From assembly GCA_018819175.1 (NCBI GenBank), contig JAHJQQ010000014.1, positions 1-64,000 of the forward strand: a stretch of DNA of 64,000 nt, given 5' to 3'. Shown here in pieces: positions 1-8,456 of this stretch. The notes under the pieces are model-generated. The model was given only the letters and a program-made list of their open reading frames with translations. It made no database searches and was not told the origin of the DNA. Each line of letters starts with the position of its first letter. Position 1 is the first letter of the stretch. The position numbers and the translations under genes are program-made. The DNA is from Gammaproteobacteria bacterium. GTDB lineage: Bacteria > Pseudomonadota > Gammaproteobacteria > Thiohalobacterales > Thiohalobacteraceae.

Positions 1-324
1 GAAGCTCTGGAACCATTTCGGGCCAAACGGCATCTTCATCGGCATCGCCGGGTTACCCAGCGGGCTGACTTCGGAGGGGATTTCTTTCTTCAGCAGCAGC
101 AGGCCGTAGAAGGTGAAGAAGATGCTGGCTTCCCAACCCAGGGCGGCGGCGGTCGAGGCCAGGATGAAGGGAGGATAGGCCCAGTCCAGGGTGCCCTTGG
201 TGGCGATGATAGCCATCGACGGGGTTCTGCTGGCTTCAATGTTGGCTAATTTGGTCGGCAGCAACTCGTCCAGCTTCTGATTAAGCCACTGATCCATCTG
301 GCCATTTTGCATTGCGTCTGACAT
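1..324 (-). CDS. dsrE2: DsrE2-type sulfur-relay protein, C-terminus beyond window
   Basis: Partial gene: the N-terminal 108 codons are present and the frame is open to the window edge. I translated it from an ATG at 324, preceded by a very strong ribosome binding site (GGAGGAGG, six bases before the ATG). The stretch ATKGTLDWAYPPFILA, followed by a hydrophobic FFTFYG segment and LGNPAMPMKMPFG, is the signature of the DsrE/DsrF/DsrH-like DsrE2 family. These membrane-associated proteins act in sulfane-sulfur transfer in sulfur oxidisers, usually encoded with a rhodanese and TusA. A rhodanese gene lies directly upstream in the same direction; no TusA frame is seen between them. The name is well supported. 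The exact subfamily (DsrE2A or B) and the conserved cysteines cannot be judged from this half. Confidence 0.78.
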   Translation of the reverse strand, partial: MSDAMQNGQMDQWLNQKLDELLPTKLANIEASRTPSMAIIATKGTLDWAYPPFILASTAAALGWEASIFFTFYGLLLLKKEIPSEVSPLGNPAMPMKMPFGPKWFQSF

Positions 325-588
325 AAAAATCCTCCTCCTAAACTGCGATTTATTTGGCTATCCAGGCATATATGCTGCTTCAGCGCACTGATCGCAGTCA
401 TTAGCCTTGTGGGTGGTATTCGTAAATTCAGGATTGCGATTCTGCACCAGCCGCCTCTGCAGACGCCGACGAATCAATATTGTAATCCCCGCCCGGCGCA
501 AGCACCGGAGTTGCAATATATTCTGCCCGGACCCGGGGAGTCAACGCGACAGCGAAATTCATTGACCGGATTCGTCGCAGCGTCGTTA
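325..588. other. Intergenic region between rhodanese and dsrE2 genes
   Basis: These 264 bases separate two genes that run in the same direction. Short open frames exist on both strands, but none has a CP-x-P type TusA motif, a good ribosome binding site or a recognisable domain. Only the dsrE2 Shine-Dalgarno sequence at 331-338 is evident. No convincing promoter or terminator was found. Confidence 0.5.
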
Positions 589-1020
589 TCAGCACTGCTC
601 CCAGGGCAACCCGTGGAAACGCCACCCGCCCATACTGTTGCGATGATGCTGTGCGTCCAGCTCGCCCTCGAAACCCTCGGTGACATTATAAACCTCTTTA
701 AAGCCATTTTTTATCAGTAGCTTACCGGCCTCCAAAGAGCGCTTGCCGCTGCGACAGATGAGCACTATCGGCGCACAGCTGATATCTCCATCAGCACCGC
801 AGACGCCACCCAGGACCAGCTGACGGATCTGCACCACAAAATGCGGATTGACCTGCCATTCCGGCTCATCGATCCAGGGCACGTGGATCGCGCCCGTTGG
901 ATGACCCACGAACAGATATTCCATATTCGAGCGCACGTCGATCAAAAGGGCGCGGGGATTTTCCTGGAGGAATTCCCAGGCCTGGGATGGTGAGACCCCC
1001 CGTACCTGCATGTCACTCAC
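589..1020 (-). CDS. Single-domain rhodanese (sulfurtransferase)
   Basis: 143 residues, the usual size of a single rhodanese domain. The catalytic loop reads LICRSGKRS, where the cysteine would carry the persulfide; the upstream LIDVRSNMEYLFVGHPTGAI segment is the CH2A-like motif of the family. There is no signal peptide, so it is probably cytoplasmic. It lies upstream of and in the same direction as dsrE2, which suggests a sulfur-relay pair feeding sulfane sulfur to a DsrE2/TusA-type acceptor (inference from the rhd-tusA-dsrE2 gene clusters known in sulfur oxidisers). The TtcA-like gene is divergent, starting about 100 bases away. Confidence 0.85.
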   Translation of the reverse strand: MSDMQVRGVSPSQAWEFLQENPRALLIDVRSNMEYLFVGHPTGAIHVPWIDEPEWQVNPHFVVQIRQLVLGGVCGADGDISCAPIVLICRSGKRSLEAGKLLIKNGFKEVYNVTEGFEGELDAQHHRNSMGGWRFHGLPWEQC

Positions 1021-1124
1021 GCTGTCATCTCCCTGGTGGCTGAACTATCAGTATAGTTAGCTCTTTGCAGGCCCCAGTGTACGCGGCATCATGCTTGTCG
1101 AACCAGGCTTTAGCGGATTTCTCC

Positions 1125-1925
1125 ATGAATGCTCAGACAACCAGCGTATTACGTCCGCCCAAGGCGCTGCTGCGCCCGGTTGGTCGCGCCATCGGTGATT
1201 ACGCCATGATCCGCGCGGGTGATCGTATTCTGCTGGGTATTTCCGGCGGCAAGGATTCTCTCTCACTGCTGCATATCCTGCGCCACCTGCAGCGTCACGC
1301 ACCCATCCAGTTCGAGCTGGGCGCGATCACGGTTGACCCGATGGTGGAGGGTTTCGATCCGTCGGTATTGAAAGGTTACCTGGCCGAACTGGGTGTTCCC
1401 TACCATTACATCCGCGAGCCCATTATGGAGCGTGCCAAGGAACATATGCAGAATCCGTCTTACTGCAGCTGGTGCTCAAGGATGAAACGCGGCGTGATGT
1501 ACCACACGGCGCGCCAACAGGGTTACAACGTGCTCGCGTTGGGTCAGCATCTGGACGACCTGGCGGAAAGCTTTCTCATGTCGGCCTTTCACGAAGGGCG
1601 CCTACAAACTATGAAGGCACACTATCTGAACGATGCCGGCGATGTGCGCATTATCCGGCCGCTGGTCTATGTCCGTGAGCGACAGTTGCGCGCCTTCAGC
1701 GAAGCGGCCGGGTTACCGGTGATCAGGGACAATTGTCCGGCCTGTTTTCGCATGCCCACCCAGCGGATGCACATGAAATCCTTGCTTCAAGGCGAAGAAT
1801 CCCACAACAAAACCCTTTTCAAGGCCATATTGTCGAGCATACGCCCACTTATGCAGGAAGATTCAGCAAAAACTGTAAACGAGGTTGCTCATAAGATCCA
1901 GAAAAGGGTGTCGTCCGCAAAATAA
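1125..1925 (+). CDS. TtcA-like PP-loop ATPase / sulfurtransferase
   Basis: 266 residues from the ATG at 1125; a TTG at 1065 would add 20 residues without homology, so I prefer the ATG. The PP-loop SGGKDS (residues 40-45) binds ATP, and the family adenylates a substrate before thiolation. Two CxxC pairs (C114/C117 in YCSWCS and C204/C207 in NCPACF) resemble the Fe-S binding cysteines of TtcA, which makes 2-thiocytidine in tRNA. The second pair differs from the usual TtcA arrangement, so it may be a paralogue rather than the housekeeping enzyme. It is divergent from the rhodanese, a potential sulfur donor. Superfamily is certain; substrate is not. Confidence 0.75.
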   Translation: MNAQTTSVLRPPKALLRPVGRAIGDYAMIRAGDRILLGISGGKDSLSLLHILRHLQRHAPIQFELGAITVDPMVEGFDPSVLKGYLAELGVPYHYIREPIMERAKEHMQNPSYCSWCSRMKRGVMYHTARQQGYNVLALGQHLDDLAESFLMSAFHEGRLQTMKAHYLNDAGDVRIIRPLVYVRERQLRAFSEAAGLPVIRDNCPACFRMPTQRMHMKSLLQGEESHNKTLFKAILSSIRPLMQEDSAKTVNEVAHKIQKRVSSAK

Positions 1926-2076
1926 TGATCAATATCGGTATAACTATGGATAAGCAGCCAATCATCCCCAGAATATTTATATTATGTGGGAATATCTCCA
2001 GCATATTCACCCATATAAAACCAACAAATGGGGTTAGTTTAAGAATTTACCCTGGCGTCTATTGGATTGGCACATT

Positions 2077-2958
2077 ATGCGCACACGTCTGATAGCAGGC
2101 CTATTACGGCTATTCGCGGCTCTGCCGTTTAGCTGGAACCGCCTCCTGGCAACCCTGATCGGCGCGCTAATGGCACTGATCCCTGGCGCACTCCGGCGCA
2201 TCACTGACATCAATCTGCGGCTTTGCCTCCCTGAGTTGACCCCGCGAGAGCGCAAGACATTGTTACGCCACAGCCTGATTGAAACGGCTAAAACCGTTCT
2301 GGAAGCTGGCCCTATGTGGATGTGGTCACCGGCCAAGATCAAATCCTTGATCGTTGAACCCATCGAGGGCGAAGCGGACATCAAAGCGGCCTTGCGCGCC
2401 GGGCGGGGCGTGATACTCGCCACGCCGCACCATGGCAGTTGGGAGATGGCCGGACATATCGCCGCCGTCCGCTGGGGTATCACCACGCTGTATAAACCAC
2501 CGCGACTGATCGGCATGGATAAACTCATCCGGCAGGGTCGGCAGCAGTTAGGAGCACAGCTGGTCGCGACCGATGCCAAGGGCATACGCAGTCTCTATGA
2601 AACACTCTCGCGCGGTGGCGCGATCGGCATACTGCCCGACCAGGATCCAGGAGAATCAGGCGGCATCTTCGCGCCTTTTTTCGGGATTCCCGCCAACAGC
2701 ATGGTTCTGCTCAGCCGCCTGGCGCGTAAAACCGGCGCACCTGTGTTCATCTGTTTCTGTGAACGTCTACCGGGCACACAGGGTTACAAACTGCATTGCC
2801 TCCCGGCACCTGCCGGCGTGGATGACGCCGATGCCACCGTCGCGGTAACCGCCATGAATGCCGGCATTGAAAACTGTGTACGCCTGTGTCCGGAACAATA
2901 CCAATGGAGCTACCGGCGCTTTCGCACGCGCCCCGCGGGTGAACCGAAGATTTATTGA
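2077..2958 (+). CDS. Lipid A biosynthesis acyltransferase, LpxL/HtrB family
   Basis: 293 residues from the ATG at 2077; a TTG at 2062 is the alternative start. The N-terminus (residues 6-37) is a hydrophobic membrane anchor. The catalytic HX4E motif is seen as HHGSWE (H118 to E123), followed by a typical GGAIGILPDQDPGESGG segment with a conserved acceptor-site FAPFFG. Family members transfer secondary acyl chains to Kdo2-lipid IVA at the inner face of the inner membrane. No neighbour points to lipopolysaccharide synthesis; the gene appears to stand alone. LpxL and LpxM cannot be told apart here, so no symbol is given. Confidence 0.85.
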   Translation: MRTRLIAGLLRLFAALPFSWNRLLATLIGALMALIPGALRRITDINLRLCLPELTPRERKTLLRHSLIETAKTVLEAGPMWMWSPAKIKSLIVEPIEGEADIKAALRAGRGVILATPHHGSWEMAGHIAAVRWGITTLYKPPRLIGMDKLIRQGRQQLGAQLVATDAKGIRSLYETLSRGGAIGILPDQDPGESGGIFAPFFGIPANSMVLLSRLARKTGAPVFICFCERLPGTQGYKLHCLPAPAGVDDADATVAVTAMNAGIENCVRLCPEQYQWSYRRFRTRPAGEPKIY

Positions 2959-3102
2959 TACGCTCTGTAGATCGCAGTGCGCAAAGTGATTTGGGACCAA
3001 CGCACAGCGGGGTAGGGTGAGCAACATTTCAGATTGGCACATTGGATGTGCATGGGGCAGGGCATGAAACGAAACCAAGTAGACTCGCTGGGTGATATAT
3101 CT

Positions 3103-3429
3103 TCAATCAGCTGACCTAGCCTTTTCCAGCCGGCGCAGAAACACCTGCATTTCCTTGGCAGCCTGCTTGTCGCCCTTTTGCTCTGCCACCTCGATACCGG
3201 TTGTGTAAGCCTGCATCGCAGCGGGCGCATCACCCTGTTCGGTAAGCGCCTTACCCAGCAGTTTCCAGGCGGCCGAATAGGCGCGATCATGTTCAACGGC
3301 GTGGCGCAGATGTCGCACCGCCGCCACGGCATCACCCAGCTTCATGTACTCGTTGCCCAGACTGTAGCGCAGCAGCGCATTGTCCTTACCGCTAGCCAAC
3401 ATCTTCTCAAAATTATCGATAATGCTCAT
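3103..3429 (-). CDS. Small TPR-repeat protein
   Basis: 108 residues consisting of about two and a half tetratricopeptide repeats: ALLRYSLGNEYMKLGDAVAA, then AYSAAWKLLGKALTEQGD with an AMQAYTTGIEVAEQKGD helix pair. There is no signal peptide or membrane segment, so it should be cytoplasmic and act in protein-protein contacts. It lies 14 bases downstream of the methyltransferase gene on the same strand and is the last gene of the long minus-strand run that includes ntrYX and trkAH. The fold is clear; its partner is unknown. Confidence 0.75.
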   Translation of the reverse strand: MSIIDNFEKMLASGKDNALLRYSLGNEYMKLGDAVAAVRHLRHAVEHDRAYSAAWKLLGKALTEQGDAPAAMQAYTTGIEVAEQKGDKQAAKEMQVFLRRLEKARSAD

Positions 3430-3443
3430 AGCGTCATTCCTGT

Positions 3444-4046
3444 TTACCTAATGGCAGGGCGTTCGCCGATGAACATGACTTCACCGCGCAAACCCTGTTG
3501 CGAATCATCCAAGCGGCCTTCCTCCCGGTAAAGACGCGGACTGAGTGCTGCAAACATCCGCAGCAATTCGCCGGCCTCCAAACGGTATGCCGGATTGCGC
3601 GGTCCATGCTCATTGATGCGCACGGGACCGAAGGTCTGATAGAACAGCATGCCGCCCGGTCGCAGGGCCGCTATCAACGCCGGCGCCAGGGCGCGTTCCA
3701 GAAAATAACTGACGGTAATAACATCATAGCCCAGTGCTGCGGGCGGATGCGCCAGCACATCACGCACGGCCGGCGTGATATCCAGATGCCGTTCCCGTAC
3801 AACATACTGAAGCTGCGCAATAACCACAGGCGAAAAATCCCAGGCATCGACCTGTAATCCTTGCTGCGCCATGAACAAGGCATTTCCTCCACGGCCACAG
3901 GCCAAATCCAAGGCCTGCCCCTGCGCGGGTAACAGATGCGCATAATCGCGCAGCACGGCGGCAGGTACAGGTGCATCCAGTGGTGCAGCGCGATAGCGGG
4001 CATCCCAATCAGCGCGCAATGTCGATAGTTCCGACGGCTCGCTCAT
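3444..4046 (-). CDS. Class I SAM-dependent methyltransferase
   Basis: 200 residues starting MSEPSELS at 4046, five bases after the trkH stop. The frame stays open further upstream, but that part lies inside trkH and has no homology. Motif I is ALDLACGRGGNALFMA, followed by an acidic loop (VDAWDFSPV) and motif post-II/IV (YDVITVSYFLERAL), typical of small TehB/UbiE-like methyltransferases. The substrate cannot be deduced. Tight spacing suggests co-transcription with trkH and the downstream TPR gene. Confidence 0.8.
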   Translation of the reverse strand: MSEPSELSTLRADWDARYRAAPLDAPVPAAVLRDYAHLLPAQGQALDLACGRGGNALFMAQQGLQVDAWDFSPVVIAQLQYVVRERHLDITPAVRDVLAHPPAALGYDVITVSYFLERALAPALIAALRPGGMLFYQTFGPVRINEHGPRNPAYRLEAGELLRMFAALSPRLYREEGRLDDSQQGLRGEVMFIGERPAIR

Positions 4047-4051
4047 AGCAA

Positions 4052-5503
4052 TCAGCGCCGCCAGAACGCAGGCGACAATAACACCAGCAGCGTGAAAATT
4101 TCCAGGCGCCCAAGCAGCATGGCGGCACACAGCACCCATTTCGCAATATCGTTGAGATCGCCGTAATGAAATCCAACTGCGCCGAGCCCCGGGCCGAGAT
4201 TGTTTATGCAGGCGGCAACGGCCGAAAACGCCGTCACCTGATCCAACCCGGTCGCCATCAAGATCAGCAGCGCCACGCAGAACACGGCGATGTAACTCGC
4301 GAAAAAGCCCCACACAGAATCCACCACACGGTCGGATATCGCCTTCCTGCCGATCTTGACCGGAATTTGCGCATTGGGATGTACCAAGCGGGTAATCTCA
4401 CGGCCACCCTGTTTGAGCAGCAACAGAAACCGGATCACTTTCATGCCACCACCCGTCGACCCGGCGCAACCGCCAATGAAGCTGGTGAACAGCAGCAGCA
4501 CGGGCAGAAAGCCCGGCCAGACGTGATATTGAGCCGTCGTGAACCCGGTCGTGGTGCCGATCGACACCACTTGGAACAGACCATGATGCAGGGCGCTGGT
4601 TACATCTTGATAGGTCGCTGTGTAATAGAGATAGCTCACAGTGATAATGGCTGTCATCGACAAGACAGTGAGATAGGCGCGCACTTCGGAATCGCCAAAA
4701 TAGGGCCGTACACTGAGACTGCGCCAGGCGACAAAATGCAACGCGAAGTTCATGCCCGACAACAGCATGAACACCACGGCAACAACCTCAATCATAGTAT
4801 TCTGGAAAAACCCCATACTGAGGTCATGCGTGGAAAATCCACCGATGGCCACGGTGGAAAAACTGTGCGTTATGGCATCGAACGGCCCCATACCCGCCAG
4901 CCAATAACCAAGTCCACAAGCGATGGTCAGACCAAGGTAGATATACCAAAGCGCCTTCGCCGTTTCGGTAATGCGTGGCGTAAGTTTGGAATCCTTCATC
5001 GGACCCGGCGTTTCCGCCCGGTACAACTGCATGCCGCCAACGCCGAGCATCGGCAGCACGGCCACGGCCAGCACGATAATGCCCATACCACCCAGCCACT
5101 GCAGCTGTTGGCGATAAAACAGAATGGACTTGGGTAGTGTATCGAGACCGGTGATAACGGTGGCACCCGTCGTGGTCAGACCTGACATCGACTCGAATAC
5201 CGCATCGGTCACGGACAGCACGGGTTGCTTCGAGAGTAGCAACGGCACTGCACCGACCAGACCCAGCACCAGCCAGAACAGCACCACTACCAGAAACCCG
5301 TCGCGCAACCGCAATTCCCGTCGACGCTTACGGACTGGCCACCAGGCAACAAACCCCGCCACCAGCACCAGTATGAAGCCATCCAGAAATGGCAGCATCT
5401 CGCCGTCGTCGTACCACGCCGACACCGCCATGGGTGGCAACAAGGTGGTACTGAAGATCATCAGCAGCAAACCCAGAATGCGCTGTATGGATTGAAATTG
5501 CAT
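4052..5503 (-). CDS. trkH: Trk potassium uptake system, membrane subunit TrkH
   Basis: 483 residues, the normal size for TrkH/KtrB-type cation transporters, hydrophobic throughout with four repeated membrane-pore-membrane units. Filter-region segments such as SGLTTTGATVITGLD, FSTVAIGGFSTHD, VSIGTTTGFTTAQ and NNLGPGLGAVG can be seen. With the NAD-binding gating subunit TrkA, encoded 63 bases upstream, it forms the proton-coupled K+ uptake system of the inner membrane. Both lie downstream of ntrYX in the same orientation. Confidence 0.95.
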   Translation of the reverse strand: MQFQSIQRILGLLLMIFSTTLLPPMAVSAWYDDGEMLPFLDGFILVLVAGFVAWWPVRKRRRELRLRDGFLVVVLFWLVLGLVGAVPLLLSKQPVLSVTDAVFESMSGLTTTGATVITGLDTLPKSILFYRQQLQWLGGMGIIVLAVAVLPMLGVGGMQLYRAETPGPMKDSKLTPRITETAKALWYIYLGLTIACGLGYWLAGMGPFDAITHSFSTVAIGGFSTHDLSMGFFQNTMIEVVAVVFMLLSGMNFALHFVAWRSLSVRPYFGDSEVRAYLTVLSMTAIITVSYLYYTATYQDVTSALHHGLFQVVSIGTTTGFTTAQYHVWPGFLPVLLLFTSFIGGCAGSTGGGMKVIRFLLLLKQGGREITRLVHPNAQIPVKIGRKAISDRVVDSVWGFFASYIAVFCVALLILMATGLDQVTAFSAVAACINNLGPGLGAVGFHYGDLNDIAKWVLCAAMLLGRLEIFTLLVLLSPAFWRR

Positions 5504-5566
5504 GGTAATGACTCTACACCGCCGCGATGCGTACCGGACGCCACCGTTCAGGCATACATGGAAAAA

Positions 5567-6940
5567 CTACAAGAAGGTCACACTGACCTGGAACATGCGC
5601 TCGACTTCGGCAATACGCCGTTTGTCGACCATAAATAATATGACATGGTCGCCGGTTTCAATCACGGTATCGTGATGGGCGATAATGACCTGAGTACCGC
5701 GCACAATCGCACCGATCGTAGTCCCTTGCGGCAGCTTGATATCCTGCAGCGCCCGACCAACCACTTTAGAACTGCCCTTGTCACCGTGCGCCACCGCCTC
5801 AATCGCCTCGGCAGCGCCACGGCGCAATGAATGCACCGCCACCACATCGCCGCGTCGCACATGCGTCAGCAGACTGCCGATAGTGGCCTGCTGTGGCGAC
5901 AGGGCGATATCGATCGCCTCGCTGTGCACCAGATCGACATAGGAGGCGCGATTGATCAGCGACATCACCTTGCGCGCACCAAGTCGCTTGGCGAGCATGG
6001 CGGACAATATGTTCGCCTCCTCGTCATTGGTCAGTGCGCAGAACACATCCGTGTTCTCAATATTTTCTTCGAGCAGCAATTCCTCATCGGCGGCATCACC
6101 TTGCAAAACGATGGTTTTTTCCAATCGCTCCGACAGCATGCGCGTTCGCTCCGTGTTGCGATCGATCAGCTTGACCTGATAGCGACCTTCGAGGGCCTGA
6201 GCCAAGCGCATGCCGATATTTCCGCCACCCGCCAGGATGATGCGCTTGACCGGCTTGTCTTCGCGGCGCAATTCGTTCATGACGGCACGGATATTTTCCC
6301 GCGCCGCCAGGAAAAACACCTCGTCATCGACTTCGATAATCGTGTCGCCTTCCGGCATGATCGGACGACCACGACGGAAAATGGCCGCCACCCGCGCTTC
6401 GATCTTGGGCATGTGCACGCGCAGATCCCGCAATTCATGGCCGATCAACGGGCCATCGTAATAGGCACGCACAGCCACCAGTTGCACCTTGCCGCCCGCA
6501 AAATCCAGCACCTGCAGCGCACCCGGGGTATCGATCAAACGCTGCACGTATTCGGTGACAAGTTGCTCCGGACTTATCAGCACATCGATCGGCAGTGCAT
6601 CCTGATTGAACAGACGAGGCTTGCTGAGATATTCGGCGGAGCGCACCCGCGCAATCTTGGTGGGCGTATGGAACAGCGTGTAAGCAACCTGGCAGGCAAC
6701 CATATTGGTCTCGTCACTGTTGGTGACGGCGATCAACATGTCAGCATCCTCGGCGCCGGCAAGACTTAGGATATCGGGGTGTGCGCCATGGCCGACAACG
6801 GTGCGGATATCCAAGCGATCCTGCAGCTCCTGCAGCACCCGCGCATCGCCATCGACCACGGTAATATCGTTGAACTCACTCGATAGATTATGTGCAACCG
6901 AAGATCCGACCTGACCCGCACCGAGAATGATGATCTTCAT
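5567..6940 (-). CDS. trkA: Trk potassium uptake system, regulatory subunit TrkA
   Basis: 457 residues with the duplicated architecture of gammaproteobacterial TrkA: a Rossmann NAD-binding domain with [12 protein letters not shown] near the N-terminus, a TrkA-C domain, a second Rossmann domain with [13 protein letters not shown] near residue 235, and a second TrkA-C domain. It is peripheral at the inner membrane and gates TrkH in response to nucleotides. The gene is directly upstream of trkH. The 94-base gap to ntrX holds no clear promoter that I can assign. Confidence 0.95.
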   Translation of the reverse strand: MKIIILGAGQVGSSVAHNLSSEFNDITVVDGDARVLQELQDRLDIRTVVGHGAHPDILSLAGAEDADMLIAVTNSDETNMVACQVAYTLFHTPTKIARVRSAEYLSKPRLFNQDALPIDVLISPEQLVTEYVQRLIDTPGALQVLDFAGGKVQLVAVRAYYDGPLIGHELRDLRVHMPKIEARVAAIFRRGRPIMPEGDTIIEVDDEVFFLAARENIRAVMNELRREDKPVKRIILAGGGNIGMRLAQALEGRYQVKLIDRNTERTRMLSERLEKTIVLQGDAADEELLLEENIENTDVFCALTNDEEANILSAMLAKRLGARKVMSLINRASYVDLVHSEAIDIALSPQQATIGSLLTHVRRGDVVAVHSLRRGAAEAIEAVAHGDKGSSKVVGRALQDIKLPQGTTIGAIVRGTQVIIAHHDTVIETGDHVILFMVDKRRIAEVERMFQVSVTFL

Positions 6941-7034
6941 GACGACGCCCGCGTTAGAGATAACGCACGGCGTAAATCGCCGGATTCACGACCGCCCGCA
7001 CAACCAGGGATGAACACCTTCATAGCCGCGCGCA

Positions 7035-8399
7035 TTATTTGCCTTTGGTGTCTATGCCCAGCGATTTGAGTTTACGGTAGAGATGCGTGCGCTCCATACC
7101 GACACGTTTGGCAAGCTTGCCGACACTGCCGCCGGACTCGTTGAGCTGATGTTCGAGATAGGCCTTTTCGAATTGTTCGCGCGCTTCACGCAATGGCAGA
7201 TCGAAGGGTAGGGCGGATACGCCGCCCACCACGCTGGCAGCCGCTTGCGCGCCAATAGCCGAATCGACTTCCTGTGCCGTGATTTCATCACCGGCGCCGA
7301 GAATCAGCAGCCGCTGCACCAGATTTTTCAACTCTCGCACATTGCCCGGCCAGGAATGGTTCCGTAGGCGATTCTGTGCGCCGACTGAAAAATGCCGGTA
7401 AGGCAGGGACTCACGGGTTACGAAGTAATCTGCGTAGTAATTGAGTAAATCCGGAATATCTTCGTAATGTTGTGCCAATGGGGGAATATGCAGCGGCACC
7501 ACATTGAGATGGTAATACAGGTCTTCCCGGAAATTATCCGCGGCAACGGAGGCGGCAAGGTCGCTGTGAGTGGCGGCGATAATGCGCACATCGACATGGA
7601 CCGGCTCGCTGCCGCCCACGCGCAAAAACGAGCGCGTTTCCAACACCGATACCAGGCGTGCCTGGGTTTGATCATCCATATCGGCGATGTCGTCGAGATA
7701 CAGCGTGCCGCCATTGGCCTGTTCGAAGCGACCATAACTAAGTCGGCCGCCTTCCTCACTACCGAACAACTCCACAGCCGAAGTATGTGGTGACATGGAA
7801 CCCACGCCGACTTCCACGAAGGGGCCTTGTCGGCGCGCACTCTGTGCGTGCAAGTAATGCGCAAAGGTTTTCTTGCCGACACCCGGCTCGCCGGTTATCA
7901 GCACCCAGCTGCTGTGCTGCGCGATGCGCCGCGCCTGCTCACGCAGCCGCTGCATCACCTCGCTGCGCCCAACCGGCTCGGCAACAGTGGCCTCGGTACG
8001 TTTCAGCCCGGTGTTTTCCCGCGCCAGCTGATCCGCCTCCAGCGCGCGCTCCACCGTCAGTAACAACTTGGCCAGCGAGATCGGTTTTTCAATGAAATCA
8101 TAGGCACCCAGGCGGGTCGCCTCCACGGCCGTTTCAACCGTGCCATGCCCGGACATGACAATGACCGGGCAGGGGAGTGCACCACCCTCGCCCCATTCGC
8201 GCAGGAGGGTGATGCCATCGACATCCTGCATCCAGATATCCAGCATGATGAGATCGGGACGCCGGTCACGACGCGCGCGACGCGCGGCCTCGCCGTTCTC
8301 GGCGACACCGACTTCGTATCCTTCTTCCTCCAGGATCTCTTTGACCAGGGTGCGGATGTCGGGTTCGTCATCCACTACCAATATGTATGCAGCCGGCAT
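7035..8399 (-). CDS. ntrX: Nitrogen-regulation response regulator NtrX
   Basis: 454 residues: a receiver domain (phospho-acceptor D54 in IMLDIWM), an AAA+ domain with Walker A GEPGVGKK and Walker B GGTLYLDDIADM, and a C-terminal Fis-type helix-turn-helix (GSVGKLAKRVGMERTHLYRK). The sigma-54-contacting GAFTGA loop is not present; the sequence passes from ELFGSEEGG to GRFEQANGG. This is known of NtrX proteins and argues that it does not activate sigma-54 like NtrC. It pairs with the NtrY kinase gene 57 bases upstream. Confidence 0.92.
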   Translation of the reverse strand: MPAAYILVVDDEPDIRTLVKEILEEEGYEVGVAENGEAARRARRDRRPDLIMLDIWMQDVDGITLLREWGEGGALPCPVIVMSGHGTVETAVEATRLGAYDFIEKPISLAKLLLTVERALEADQLARENTGLKRTEATVAEPVGRSEVMQRLREQARRIAQHSSWVLITGEPGVGKKTFAHYLHAQSARRQGPFVEVGVGSMSPHTSAVELFGSEEGGRLSYGRFEQANGGTLYLDDIADMDDQTQARLVSVLETRSFLRVGGSEPVHVDVRIIAATHSDLAASVAADNFREDLYYHLNVVPLHIPPLAQHYEDIPDLLNYYADYFVTRESLPYRHFSVGAQNRLRNHSWPGNVRELKNLVQRLLILGAGDEITAQEVDSAIGAQAAASVVGGVSALPFDLPLREAREQFEKAYLEHQLNESGGSVGKLAKRVGMERTHLYRKLKSLGIDTKGK

Positions 8400-8456
8400 A
8401 AGCAGTTTGCTGTTTTTAGATGAATGAACGATATCAGGTCCGCAGGAGTATAAACC

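Noticed and set aside
325..588. Search for tusA between the rhodanese and dsrE2 genes
   Set aside because: No frame in this gap contains the CPxP motif of TusA, and the short minus-strand frame ending at 428 overlaps the rhodanese gene without homology.
2067..2082. Sigma-54-like TGGCACATTATGCGCA
   Set aside because: The spacing fits, but the element covers the lpxL start codon (2077), so transcription would begin inside the gene; the -12 block GCGCA is poor.
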